DNA from: Tipula vernalis
Lineage: Eukaryota; Arthropoda; Insecta; Diptera; Tipulidae
DNA: 64,000 bases
Direction of reading: 5' to 3'
Assembly (NCBI GenBank): GCA_958295665.1
Contig: OY282558.1
Location: 61,430,789 to 61,494,788, forward strand
Every line of letters begins with the position of its first letter. Positions within the stretch are counted from its first letter, which is position 1. Below the pieces are notes generated by a model that saw only the letters and a program-made list of their open reading frames with translations, was not told the DNA's origin and made no database searches. The position numbers were made by a program, and so were the translations under genes. This document shows, piece after piece, positions 11,501 to 22,282 of this stretch.

Positions 11501-14500
11501 TGATTTTCCATAAAATTGAATTTTATACGAAATGTGTAGAAATATTCGAGCGATCTAAATACCCGTTGGCATGATAATTACAGGTCTCAGCACCTATTGA
11601 TAGAGGCATCAATCATCGAAATCGGAGCACAATTGCAGATTTTCGTTTTGTTATTATGAATTTATGGTCTATAGTTCAGGTAATTTTCCATAAAATTGAA
11701 TTTTCTACGAAATGTGTAGAAATATTCGAGCGATCTAAATGCCCGTTGGCGTGACAATTACAGGTCTCAGCAACTATTGATAGAGGCATCAATCATCGAA
11801 ATCGGAGCACAATTGCAGATTTTCGTTTTGTTATTATGAATTTATGGTCTATAGTTCAGGTGTTTTTCCATAAAATTGGATTTTCTACGAAATGTGTAGA
11901 AATATTCGAGCGATCTACTGATAAAGTCATCAATCAACCAAATCAGAGCACAATTGCATATTTTCGTTTTTTTATTATGAATTTATGGTCTATAGTTCAG
12001 GTGATTTTCCATAAAATTGAATTTTCTACGAAATGTGTAGAAATATTCGAGCGATCTAAATGCCCGTTAGCATGACAATTACAGGTCTCAGCACCTATTG
12101 ATAGAGGCATCAATCATCGAAATCGGAGCACAATTGCAGATTTTCGTTTTGTTATTATGAATTTATGGTCAGTTCAGGTGATTTCCCATAAAATTGGATT
12201 TTCTACGAAATGTGTAGAAATATTCGAGCGATCTACTGATAAAGTCATCAATCAACCAAATCAGAGCACAATTGCATATTTTCGTTTTTTTATTATGAAT
12301 TTATGGTCTATAGTTCAGGTGATTTTCCATAAAATTGAATTTTCTACGAAATGTGTAGAAATATTCGAGCGATCTAAATGCCCGTTGGCATGACAATTAC
12401 AGGTCTCAGCACCTATTGATAGAGGCATCAATCATCGAAATCGGAGCACAATTGCAGATTTTCGTTTTTTTATTATGAATTTATGGTCTATAGTTCAGGT
12501 GATTTTCCATAAAATTGGATTTTCTACGAAATGTGTATAAATATTCGAGCGATCTAAATGCCCGTTAGCATGACAATTACAGGTCTCAGCACCTATTGAT
12601 AGAGGCATCAATCATCGAAATCGGAGCACAATTGCAGATTTTCGTTTTGTTATTATGAATTTATGGTCTATAGTTCAGGTGATTTCCCATAAAATTGGAT
12701 TTTCTACGAAATGTGTAGAAATATTCGAGCGATCTACTGATAAAGTCATCAATCAACCAAATCAGAGCACAATTGCAGATTTTCGTTTTTTTATTATGAA
12801 TTTATGGTCTATAGTTCAGGTGATTTTCCATAAAATTGAATTTTCTACGAAATGTGTAGAAATATTCGAGCGATCTAAATGCCCGTTGGCATGATAATTA
12901 CAGGTCTCAGCAACTATTGATAGAGGCATCAATCATGGAAATCGGAGCACAATTGCAGATTTTCGTTTTGTTATTATGAATTTATGGTCTATAGTTCAGG
13001 TGATTTCCCATAAAATTGGATTTTCTACGAAATGTGTAGAAATATTCGAGCGATCTACTGATAAAGTCATCAATCCACCAAATCGGAGCACAATTGCTGA
13101 TTTTCGTTTTTTTATTATGAATTTATGGAAGTTCAGGTGATTTTCCATAAAATTGAATTTTCTACGAAATGTGTAGAAATATTCGAGCGATCTAAATGCC
13201 CGTTGGCATGACAATTACAGGTCTCAGCACCTATTGATAGAGGCATCAATCATCGAAATCGGAGCACAATTGCAGATTTTCGTTTTGTTATTATGAATTT
13301 ATGGTCTATAGTTCAGGTGTTTTTCCATAAAATTGGATTTTCTACGAAATGTGTAGAAATATTCAAGCGATCAACTAATCAAGTCATCAATCATCGAAAT
13401 CGGAGCACAATTGCAGATTTTCGTTTTTTTATTATGAATTTATGGTCTATAGTTCAGGTGATTTTCCATAAAATTGAATTTTCTACAAAATGTGTAGAAA
13501 TATTCGAGCGATTTAAATGCCCGTTGGCATGATAATTACAGGTCTCAGCACCTATTGATAGAGGCATCAATCATCGAAATCGGAGCACAATTGCAGATTT
13601 TCGTTTTGTTATTATGAATTTATGGTCTATAGTTTAGGTGATTTCCCATAAAATTGGATTTTCTACGAAATGTGTAGAAATATTCGAGCGATCTACTGAT
13701 AAAGTCATCAATCAACGAAATCGGAGCACAATTGCAGATTTTCGTTTTTTTATTATGAATTTATGGTCTATAGTTCAGGTGATTTTCCATAAAATTGAAT
13801 TTTCTACGAAATGTGTAGAAATATTCGAGCGATCTAAATGCCCGTTGGCATGACAATTACAGGTCTCAGCAACTATTGATAGAGGCATCAATCATCGAAA
13901 TCGGAGCACAATTGCAGATTTTCGTTTTGTTATTATGAATTTATGGTCTATAGTTCAGGTGTTTTTCCATAAAATTGGATTTTCTACGAAATGTGTAGAA
14001 ATATTCGAGCGATCTACTGATAAAGTCATCAATCAACCAAATCAGAGCACAATTGCATATTTTCGTTTTTTTATTATGAATTTATGGTCTATAGTTCAGG
14101 TGATTTTCCATAAAATTGAATTTTCTACGAAATGTGTAGAAATATTCGAGCGATCTAAATGCCCGTTGGCATGATAATTACAGGTCTCAGCACCTATTGA
14201 TAGAGGCATCAATCATCGAAATCGGAGCACAATTGCAGATTTTCGTTTTGTTATTATGAATTTATGGTCTATAGTTCAGGTGATTTCCCATAAAATTGGA
14301 TTTTCTACGAAATGTGTAGAAATATTCGAGCGATCTACTGATAAAGTCATCAATCAACGAAATCGGAGCACAATTGCAGATTTTCGTTTTTTTATTATGA
14401 ATTTATGGTCTATAGTTCAGGTGATTTTCCATAAAATTGATTTTTCTACGAAATGTGTAGGAATATGGGAGCGATCTATATGCCCGTTGGCATGATAATT

Positions 14501-14832
14501 ACAGGTCTCAGCACCTATTGATAGAGGCATCAATCATCGAAATCGGAGCACAATTGCAGATTTTCGTTTTTTTATTATGAATTTATGGTCTATAGTTCAG
14601 GTGATTTTCCATAAAATTGAATTTTATACGAAATGTGTAGAAATATTCGAGCGATCTAAATACCCGTTGGCATGATAATTACAGGTCTCAGCACCTATTG
14701 ATAGAGGCATCAATCATCGAAATCGGAGCACAATTGCAGATTTTCGTTTTGTTATTATGAATTTATGGTCTATAGTTCAGGTGATTTTCCATAAAATTGA
14801 ATTTTCTACGAAATGTGTAGAAATATTCGAGC
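5546..14832 (+). repeat. Higher-order tandem array of 141-bp and 180-bp monomers inside copia gag
   Basis: A partial first copy (5546-5679) is followed by 56 complete monomers bounded by the recurring GAGCGATCT join: 23 of type A (141 bp) and 33 of type B (180 bp). Five A copies are 137 bp and three B copies are 176 or 177 bp, all from small deletions at the same TATGGTCTATAG site. These sizes sum exactly to 9,153 bp between 5680 and 14833. A and B share about 140 bp; B carries an extra 39 bp after GATCTA. Higher-order periods are A+B = 321 bp, a six-monomer 998-bp unit (7775, 8773) and a ten-monomer 1,644-bp block repeated at offset 3,101 (10088 and 13189). Forward frame: A is open (47 codons) and each B has one stop, giving repeated 79-codon frames that I do not regard as genes. 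Confidence 0.95.
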
Positions 14833-15161
14833 GATCTACACATATGCCCAATGGCATGACAATTACAGCTCCGGACGTAAGGAAAGAAACCACCAAATCA
14901 TCTGCGATGTTTAGTCAAAATGCTTTGCAGCATCAGACGGGTCAAAATCATCAAAATTCGAAAAACCAGAAGCATAGTGATAAGAAAGGACCGATGTGCT
15001 ACAATTGCAGTAAATACGGCCATATAAAACGGGATTGTAAACAGGACAAGTCAACGAAAACCGGGAAAACAATGATTACATCGTTTTTGGTGAATCACGT
15101 TAGTGAGGATTGGTATTTTGACTCCGGTGCATCAGCACATATTTTCGGTGAGCAAGATTAG
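14833..15161 (+). pseudogene. Copia gag C-terminus: nucleocapsid zinc knuckle and start of protease
   Basis: Coding sequence resumes at the array edge in the frame that reads HMPNGMTITAPDVRKETT. A Gln/Asn/Lys-rich stretch follows, then the zinc knuckle CYNCSKYGHIKRDC at 14997-15038 (CX2CX4HX4C, the RNA-binding nucleocapsid signature). The frame then enters the aspartic protease with its catalytic block WYFDSGASAH (DSGAS at about 15120-15134). A frameshift right after this block gives a stop at 15161. The array joins this segment seamlessly, which shows it lies within gag and not beside it. Confidence 0.9.
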
Positions 15162-15459
15162 AAGTCATGAAAATATAGTGATTTTTAATCGTGATGAATG
15201 CAAGGTGATTGATTCTGCTGATAGTGTTATTGCTACAGGGACACGAGTTGGTGATATTTATCGATTAAACATACAGTCAAAAACTGTCATGTTCATGGCA
15301 GTAAATGCAAAAAACGATGAATTTGTTCTGTGGGACCAATGTTTGGGGCATGTCAACTATAAAACTTTAAAGAAAGTTAAACATATGGTAAATGAAGTGA
15401 ATTTTTGTACGAGTAAAATTAATACTTGTGAAGTTTGTTTCAATCAAACGACGTCTTGA
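15135..15459 (+). pseudogene. Copia protease remainder and GAG-pre-integrase domain
   Basis: After the frameshift the reading continues through the protease C-terminal part into LWDQCLGHVNYKTLKKVKHMV and CEVCFN, the His/Cys zinc-binding segment in front of copia integrases. The spacing between DSGAS and this block is shorter than usual, so part of the protease has probably been lost. A stop at 15457-15459 ends this frame and integrase continues in another. Confidence 0.8.
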
Positions 15460-16061
15460 GTATCATGCATTCGGACGTATGTGGACCCATTGAAACTGAG
15501 TCGCTTGGCAGTGCGGAGTATGTGTTGGTATTCGTTAACGATTTTTATCAGAAAGTGTTTGTTTACATAATGAAAGCGAAGCGGAATACGACATCAAACA
15601 ACTGCCCCCTGTTCATCGGAACAAAATGGCATCGCGGAAAGGATGAATAGAACCCTTGTTGAGAAAGCTCGTTGCATGTTAATAGAGGCTGGTTTACCGA
15701 AAAGTTTTTGGGCGGAAGCAATTTCAACAGCAGCATATTAAACAAATCGGACACCATCTCGAGCAGTAAAAGATCTCCAGGGGAAATATGGAGTGGACGA
15801 AAACAGAGTCTTAACCATCTGAAAGTTTTTGGAAGTAAGTGTATGGTGCTTATTCCGAAGGAGAAACGGAAGAAGTTAGATGCCAAACCGGAAGAATGCG
15901 TGATGCTTGGATATTATGACGACTCTAAAGCTTATCGCATGTATCATCCTGTCAAGAAGACAATCGTGAAGAGTCCAGATGTTGTATTTATGGAAGACCA
16001 ACGAATTCAGGTGACTGAAGATAATAGTGTTCTAGGCTATTTTAATCCATTCGCAGAATAA
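15440..16061 (+). pseudogene. Copia integrase, internally deleted
   Basis: The catalytic core begins with MHSDVCGPIETESLGSAEYV (first catalytic Asp) and VLVFVNDFYQKVFVY. Near 15590-15610 the sequence jumps directly to SSEQNGIAERMNRTL (catalytic Glu block). About 50 codons are missing, including the second catalytic Asp that normally sits in an SDNG motif. The next part has an in-frame TAA near 15740 and a frameshift. The C-terminal copia-specific domain then reads LNHLKVFGSKC and EECVMLGYYDDSKAYRMY up to TAA at 16059-16061. It cannot catalyse strand transfer. Confidence 0.88.
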
Positions 16062-16067
16062 GAGTGT

Positions 16068-17190
16068 GTGAATCTGGTCGAACAATTAAACGAAAACTGG
16101 GACGAAGAGGATAACGCTAGCGAGAATCAGGATGTTGTATTGGGTGTTGACGACGATGAATATGTCCTAGAAACTGAAATGAGTGGATCGTTTGAGCCAT
16201 TAAGAAAGTCATGCAGAATTCCAAAACCGAAGGTCTATAATGATTTTGTATCGTATTTATCAAATTCAGTTGAATCAAATGATCCTGTGACAGTAGAGGA
16301 AGCATTATCGAGGTCGGATGCAAAATTGTGGAAGCCAGCAATGAAAGAGGAGTATGATGCCTTAATTGAAAATGCAACTTGACAATTGACACACCTGCCT
16401 TACCAAACTAAACCTATTGCTTGCAAGTGGGTTTTCAAAACCAAAAGAGATGACGAAGGTCGAATAATCCGTCATAAGGCTCGATTAGTAATAAAATGAT
16501 ACGCCCTTCCTCTGGGGCATTGATTATGAGAAAACGTACTCACCAGTTGTGAGATATAGCTCGGTACATTTTCTAATGGCTTTGGCAGTGAAATTTGATC
16601 TCAAAATAGATCAGATGGATGCTGTGACGGCTATCTACAAGGTGAGTTAAAACAAGATATATACATGTTGCAACCGGAAGGGTATGTATCAACGGCGAGC
16701 ACAAAAGTCTGCAAATTAAACAAGTCAATATATGGACTAAAGCAAGCTGGCAGAGTCTGAAATGCAAAACTAGATAAAGTTTTAAGAGATGCTGGACTAA
16801 AAAAATCAGATGCTGACCCATGCGTATATTACAGAGTCACCAATAATAAGATGCTTGTAGTTGCAATTTATGTCGATGACATACTCATTTTGTCAAACGA
16901 GGCCTATGTGAATCAGATAATGAAAAGATTCAACATGCAGGACTGTAAGCCGGTCTCTACACCATTGGATCCAAATCAAAAATTGACAAAAGTTATGTCG
17001 CCACAAGATGAATCGCAGAGTAGTGAAATGAAAAACATACCATATCAGGAAGCGGTTGAAAGCTTGATGTTTGCAGCACAAGTAATGAGGCCGACATTTG
17101 TCATGCAGCTGGTGTGCTCAGCAGATTTAATAGCAATCCGGGGAAGGCGCACTGGACAGCAGCAAAAAGTGTTTTCAGGTATATAAAGGG
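16068..17190 (+). pseudogene. Copia reverse transcriptase (RVT_2 type), broken
   Basis: An acidic linker leads to DPVTVEEALSRSDAKLWKPA and MKEEYDALIENAT. A TGA at 16380-16382 replaces the expected Trp, followed by ACKWVFKTKRDDEGR and HKARLVIK. Several frameshifts follow across the block-A region. LNKSIYGLKQAGR and YVDDILIL (catalytic YVDD at 16869-16880) are clear. After this the sequence skips about 40-50 codons to MKRFNMQDCKPVSTPLDPN, then PYQEAVESLMF. This is the RT fold of Ty1/copia Pol, which copies element RNA inside particles. Stops and at least one deletion abolish function. Confidence 0.9.
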
Positions 17191-17707
17191 AACAGCTGAT
17201 GCTAAGCTGGAGTTTAGTAGTGATGATTCATCGATTGTGGGGTATACTGATTCAGACTGGGGAGGAGATTTGGACGATAGATGATCGACTACTGGATACG
17301 TTTTCAAGATGCAAGGAGGAGCAATAAAATGGAACTCCAGAAAACAACAAACTGTGGCTTTGTCCACAACGGAGACTGAGTACTTAAGTTTGTCTTTGGC
17401 AGTTCAAGAGTTATTGTGGCTCAAAAATCTAGAAAAGGAATTACTCCTTGGAGTACCAAAAGAAACTGTACTGTATTGTGATAATAAGGGAGCCATCGAT
17501 CTAGCCAATAGTAACGCTCATCACCCGAGAACAAAACACATCGACATTAGGCATCATTTTGTTCGAGATCAAGTTAATCAAGGAGTTGTTGACTTTCAGT
17601 ATATTGCAATTGAGACCATGATTGCCGATGCAATGACGAAGCATGTATCATCCAGACGTATGATTTCTTGTTTCAATTCTATGGGATTGGAGCTTAATAA
17701 AAATTAA
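17190..17707 (+). pseudogene. Copia RNase H domain
   Basis: GYTDSDWGGDLDDR (first catalytic Asp) is followed by TGA at 17282-17284 in place of an expected Arg. An open frame then runs to TAA at 17705: STTGYVFKMQGGAIKWNSRK, ALSTTETEYLSLSLAVQE (catalytic Glu), YCDNKGAIDLAN (catalytic Asp) and RTKHIDIRHHFVRDQV. The order and wording are those of copia RNase H, which removes the RNA strand during replication. This is the best-preserved domain of the element. Confidence 0.9.
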
Positions 17708-17710
17708 TTC

Positions 17711-17718
17711 AGTGGAGG
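17711..17718 (+). promoter_or_regulatory. Polypurine tract (plus-strand primer)
   Basis: AGTGGAGG lies directly before the 3' LTR, as expected for the RNase H-resistant primer. It is short and holds one pyrimidine. Confidence 0.65.
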
Positions 17719-17886
17719 TGTTGTAAATTGAATTAACGTTTATGCTTATTTAGTGTTGTACACATGACTGTGTATACGAACGCACCCTGTATGTGCTATA
17801 TATAGCATTATGTATAGTCGCCATTTTTGTATTAAATAAAACACTCTCTTTTGTTCCGTGTTAACTTGAACCAACTGCGTTTTACA
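17719..17886 (+). repeat. Copia 3' LTR (168 bp)
   Basis: It begins TGTTGTAAATTG and ends TTTTACA. It is near-identical to the 5' LTR apart from scattered substitutions (for example TATATA where the 5' LTR has TTTACA) and the loss of about 30 bp just before the terminal TACA. It is bordered by the ATATG duplication at 17887-17891. Confidence 0.88.
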
Positions 17887-17891
17887 ATATG
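17887..17891. repeat. Target-site duplication, right copy (ATATG)
   Basis: Identical to 4772-4776. The jockey ORF1 codons resume immediately after it. Confidence 0.92.
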
Positions 17892-18780
17892 GCACTATCC
17901 AATCATTAATGAAATCGGTGACTACAAAAGAATACAGACTTGTAGCACTGAACAATAATATATGGAAAATCGATAAAACAGATATTGAAACTTATAGAGC
18001 CTTGGCTACAAAGCTGGCAGATGAAGGTAAGGAATAGTACACATGCGAGGACAAAAATGATCGCCCGATCAAAATGATTTCCAGAGGTCCCACCCAACCC
18101 GTACAAAGGGAGATATAATCGAAGACCTTAAAAACCACGGCTTCAAAATAGAGCATGCGATAAATATCTCAAAAAAAACCGTAACTGATCAAGGGATCAA
18201 AATTAATCATATTCCAATGTTTATGCTTTCTTTTAATAGCAAAGAAAACGTGGAAAAAAAATTCAATATTAAGGCAGTCCTTAACTTGAGAATAGAAACG
18301 TTAAGAAAATCCACTGGCTTGATACCTCAGTGTAAGAAATGCCAAGGTCCCTTGCAGAAATATTGCAAACGAGAGCCTACATGTATGAAATGTTCATCTC
18401 GCCCAAGCTTGTACTTTGACAAAAAAAATACGCCTCCAAAATGCGTAAACCGTAACGGAGAGCATCCGGCTAACTATAGAGGATGTGAAGTAGCCAGGGA
18501 ACAGCAACATTTGAGAAACAAAAAACGCCAGGGCCCGCTAATAGTGGGAGGCCCAGTAATAGGACAATGTCTAAAAGCCAGAGTTAGCAAACAAATGCAA
18601 TAGTAGGCCGAAAGACATACTCACAAATTGTACAACAGCAAGAAACAGTAACAAGAAAGACCGTCAGAGCCTAATTCTTGAAAAAATTCTAAAGAATATA
18701 CTAAAACAAGAAAGAAGCCTGGACGCTACAAATAAGCAAGAAACAGTAAATGAAATCACTTCCATGATGTACTAATCTAT
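17892..18780 (+). pseudogene. Jockey-like ORF1, 3' part with zinc knuckles
   Basis: Continues the ORF1 interrupted at 4776: KEYRLVALNNNIWKIDKTD, a stop near 18036, then a frame at 18120-18600 with NHGFKIEHAINISKK and the cysteine-rich tail CKKCQGPLQKYC, CMKC, CVNRNGEHPANYRGCEVA. Jockey ORF1 ends in three CCHC knuckles; the first is altered, with the usual GH missing. The NGEHPANYRGC block is characteristic of jockey-clade ORF1. A stop at 18601 and further frameshifts make it inactive. The protein would package element RNA for retrotransposition. Confidence 0.8.
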
Positions 18781-18799
18781 AAAGATGAATAACAAATTC

Positions 18800-19345
18800 A
18801 GAATCACCTAGAAATCGAGAATACCATTGCTACCACGCCATCCATCCAGCAGGAAAAGCGAGGGGAGGCTTAACCATAGTTGTGACGGAAAACGTTATAC
18901 ATTACGAAGGAATGAAAATTGAAAAACAAATTATGCAAGTAGCCACTAGCCACCATTAATGTTCGATTAAATAATCAAAAGGCATTGAACATATCTTCAA
19001 TATATTGCCCTTCGCGGTATAATCTGAATAAAGAAAACTATGCTACGTTGCTCAAATCCCTCGACCTTAACTTCATAATCGGAGGCGATTTCAATGATAA
19101 AAATATTGGGGATCATGACTAACGACCCACAAGGATAAGGAGCTGTTTGTAGCTGGTCTGGCTTTAATCTGCGAATTCCTGTCTGGAGGTAAATCAACAT
19201 ATTGGTCAGCGAATACAAATAAGATACCAGATTTGATAGATTTCTTTGTAACCAAAGGGATATCTGAAAACAAAGTACTACTCGAAAACAGTAAAGGAAT
19301 TTCATCTGATCATAGCTTTTATCTAATTATAAGACATCTTTAAAT
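18800..19345 (+). pseudogene. Jockey-like apurinic-type endonuclease, truncated
   Basis: In shifting frames one sees GKARGGLTIVV (the RGG block), NISSIYCPSRYN, LNFIIGGDFNDKNIG (catalytic GGDFN, near 19070-19110), PDLIDFFVTKGIS and a final GISSDHSFYLII (SDH motif, near 19300-19330). At least three frameshifts are present. Sequence similarity stops near 19345 before any RT, so the element is 3' truncated or was deleted. Confidence 0.8.
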
Positions 19346-22227
19346 ATTTAAATAAATTCATTTTGTGAAGAGAAGGGTTTTATATAGTATAATGACAATC
19401 AATTTATGATTATTTTGAGGAAATTAAGCCTATAGAAAAAGATATAAAAAGTGGTGACCCCTTGTGTCAATGGGTCACCAAACATGATATTTTGCAAAAA
19501 ATAACACTTTTTTCACCTTCAAATGAAAAGTATATTCCCTTTCATATTATACAACAACCATTAAAATCGGTTAAGCAGTTTTTGAGAACAAGCACTTTGA
19601 AATTTTTTGTTCTCAGGACAAAATTTTTATTTTTTGTATCGTTTTCGTATGGAATCGCTGTTTTATAAAATAGTTTCTAAGATTTTGTAAATATTTGCTT
19701 AGCAAATTTGTTTGCGGTCGATGAAGGTATAGTTTAACGCTAATTTTAAGACGGAAACAATCAGATTTTCTCAATAAGAAGGTTGCTAAATAACTTCAAA
19801 TTTGTCATATCATCAACAAAGCAAAGCATTCACTACCTTCAAGTTTTTGGTGGGCTTGATAGTTCGAGATTGCATGTGACGATAAGAACCTTCAACCTTA
19901 ATTAAGACATTAAATTATCCTCTTTGTAATTAAACACATAAATTATAAAATCATCGGCGACTAACTGCATTAAAACATTAATTAAACCGAAGTACCGAAG
20001 GCATTCCCTTAAGTTGATCTCTTAATTAAGGATGTACACAAACATACAAGTAACTCGTGGCATAATAAATTGTATAATTAACAGAAACAGAACATCAATT
20101 AATAATTTCGTAGCATCGTAATTAAATGGCTGCAAGCCAATTAATATAACAAATGTTCACGACTTGTTGAATGTTTTTGTTACAATTTCCTTGCTGGTTG
20201 GTGATAATCAAACAAATCATTTCCATTTAACCAAACAATTAATTTTCTGCACATTGGAATTTCGCAGTCTCGCGTGCAACATTTTACAAAATTTTAGCGG
20301 AAAAATCTAAAGAATTTTTGTGTACGCTTGCGATCGGAAATTTAAAAAAAAAAAAGGCGAAAGTTTAGTGAACTTTTGACAATGATCGCCTATATGTACA
20401 TACGTTTGTGTACACATTTGGTTTGATCAATTGATCTCATTTATAATCTGTTATTTGTTTATAATGTATTTGGTATTTATTTGACTGATGATGGTGGAGC
20501 GGTTGCTTGTGCTCGTTTGTTTACGGCAAAATAAAATATTTTTGTGTTTTATCGATGTATTTTATGGTTGTGCGCGATCGTTAAATAAAACAAAACTAAA
20601 AAAAATATTTCACCTCCGACTGTTTACATACGTTTGTAATGATAATCTTGTTGTAGTGTTTGAGAGAACAAAACGGATCATACATAAATGGTATGTGTGA
20701 TTTTGGGGAATGATTTTTGACGGAAAGATTAATAGCAGAGGATTAAAATGTATGTATGTATGTATTAATAGGTCTTTGACCACAATAAAAACCATTTGTT
20801 GTGTATGTATGAGATCACATATAATCACCCCATTATTGATGATGGCGTAACCTCATTTCATTGCCCTTTTGTGTACTTATATGTATACATCTAAATTTAA
20901 ATCACCCTTTTCCCCCCGTACAAAATCGGCTTTAAAAATAGACTCATGTGGGCGATACATAATACTTACGTCATTTGAAAAGCAAAATTATGTATTTTGT
21001 TCTTGTGCTTCTTTTAATGATTTAAGTTTTGCATTTTCCTTTCCTTCTCATCTATTTGTATGTATTGTATGTGGTACAAGCATCCAAGGATTTTTCTCAA
21101 AAAGTGTATAATTATTATGTATTTCACTTGGTTACAGCGTACATATATACGATTATGTACATCATAGAAAATGTAGAACTGCGAACGAGAAACTAAAATG
21201 AAATCAATTTTCAAGCATGTTGGTGCAAGGTCAACAACATAAATTCTTTTTATCCATAAGGTGTTAAGAAATTATCTTCTTTCATATATTTATTCGTATT
21301 CGCGTACATACATATGTATGTACATACGTATGCGCTTAAAAAAATAAAAAGAGAAACTTGTATTCAAACATACTTAGAATAGATTGGCCAATCGCTTTTT
21401 ATGCACTCCAATTACATAGGAAGGAAAGTATTGGAAACGTGATGATACTACTGATACTTTCTGCCTGACCGGCCGAATATTTTAAAATTTTTGCAATTGC
21501 TAGGTATGGCTATGGCTTCTACACAATTCATATAAATTCAATTTTATTATCTGAAGCTCAGTGCAAAACAAATACATTTTGAAGATTATAACGAAAAACA
21601 GCTGTTAAATGGTCGGTTATATTGTGATCAACGTCTCTGTTTGCTTTTGCCGATGCATGGTTTTGTTGGTGGGCCACACCCATTCGGTAAAGAAAAATCT
21701 CAGAAATTGGCTCATATAAAGACTATAAAATTTGTCAATCGGTGCCATTTTGATACAAGGGGTAGGGGTAGGGGTCTTATAAAACATTTTTGAAAGTTAA
21801 CAAATCAACGAATTTCGTATGGAATAAGGGCGTTTTTAATAATTAATTGTTATCTATACGACCTGAAGGAGCACCAAAACCAACTGACTACTGGCAAACC
21901 AAACGTTTCGTTTCTCTTGGGGAAAAGAAAGATGGTCCCTATATAAACGTGCTCTCAGTTGTGAGTGAAATGGATCTCATTGGCTTGGGCGCTCCATATG
22001 AATGGTGAATGAAGTAAGATCCCTATAAAGGGACACTCCTGGATGAAGGATTGTATAAAGGCTAGAGACCGAAACGTTTCGGAGGGTAGACGAAAAATTG
22101 TCAATGCCAAATACATCGATTTACTAATTTTCAAAAAAATTTTGCAAGAGCCCTACGGCTCATATCAAAATGTCAATCAATGAATTAAATTCCTCAATGT
22201 ATGCCTTTTTTAACCAATATAGTCATA
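19346..22227. other. Intergenic, no gene recognised
   Basis: AT-rich sequence with TATGTATGTACATA-type simple repeats (about 20750-20765 and 21303-21335). Open frames are short and featureless. A 14-bp palindrome CCGAAACGTTTCGG lies near 22069. No promoter or RNA gene could be supported. Confidence 0.5.
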
Positions 22228-22282
22228 TACTACCTTGATCAACAAGTTCTCGGAATAACCACCGTGTGGCGCTCCCATCGTT
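22228..22282. repeat. Inverted duplicate arm of mariner 5' coding region
   Basis: About 54 bp, reverse-complementary to 22934-22988 with one obvious mismatch. It includes the TTGATCAACAAGTTCTCGG segment and lies just beyond the transposase 3' end. Confidence 0.85.

Larger units (their letters stand above)
4777..17886 (+). mobile_element. Copia-type LTR retrotransposon, 13.1 kb, expanded by an internal tandem array
   Basis: Full-length Ty1/copia element in the domain order gag, protease, integrase, RT, RNase H (integrase before RT is diagnostic). It has LTRs beginning TGTTG and ending TACA, a primer-binding site at 4975, a purine tract at 17711-17718 and a perfect 5-bp ATATG duplication. Without the 9.3 kb array at 5546-14832 its length would be about 3.8 kb, shorter than an intact copia (about 5 kb) because integrase and RT carry internal deletions. 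Frameshifts and stops occur in every domain, so it cannot be autonomous. It sits inside a jockey-like ORF1. Confidence 0.93.
4383..19345 (+). mobile_element. Jockey-like non-LTR retrotransposon, split by a Copia insertion
   Basis: ORF1 begins in 4383-4776 and resumes at 17887-18780. An endonuclease domain follows at about 18800-19345, after which the element stops without an RT. The break between 4776 and 17887 is exactly the Copia element with its ATATG duplication. Removing the Copia and one duplication lets the ORF1 codons read straight through the junction, so the jockey copy was there first. The 5' limit is uncertain. The 3' end is truncated (no RT, no A-rich tail). Confidence 0.8.

Noticed and set aside
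5680..14832. Repeated 79-codon frames (MNLWSIVQV...) and 72-codon minus-strand frames as a tandem gene family
   Set aside because: They are the same monomer read in one frame, bounded by the single stop in B. No start context, codon bias or conservation beyond the DNA repeat supports translation.
5546..14832. CRISPR-like array
   Set aside because: Direct repeats are contiguous, 141-180 bp long, without variable spacers, and lie in an insect retrotransposon.
5546..14832. Independent host satellite disrupted by Copia
   Set aside because: Gag coding sequence flanks the array on both sides in the correct order, and B contains a gag-like insert. Copia inserting into a satellite would leave satellite outside the LTRs, where there is jockey sequence instead.
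22069..22082. 14-bp palindrome CCGAAACGTTTCGG as an operator
   Set aside because: Single palindrome in intergenic DNA with no adjacent gene; short palindromes are expected by chance in 64 kb.
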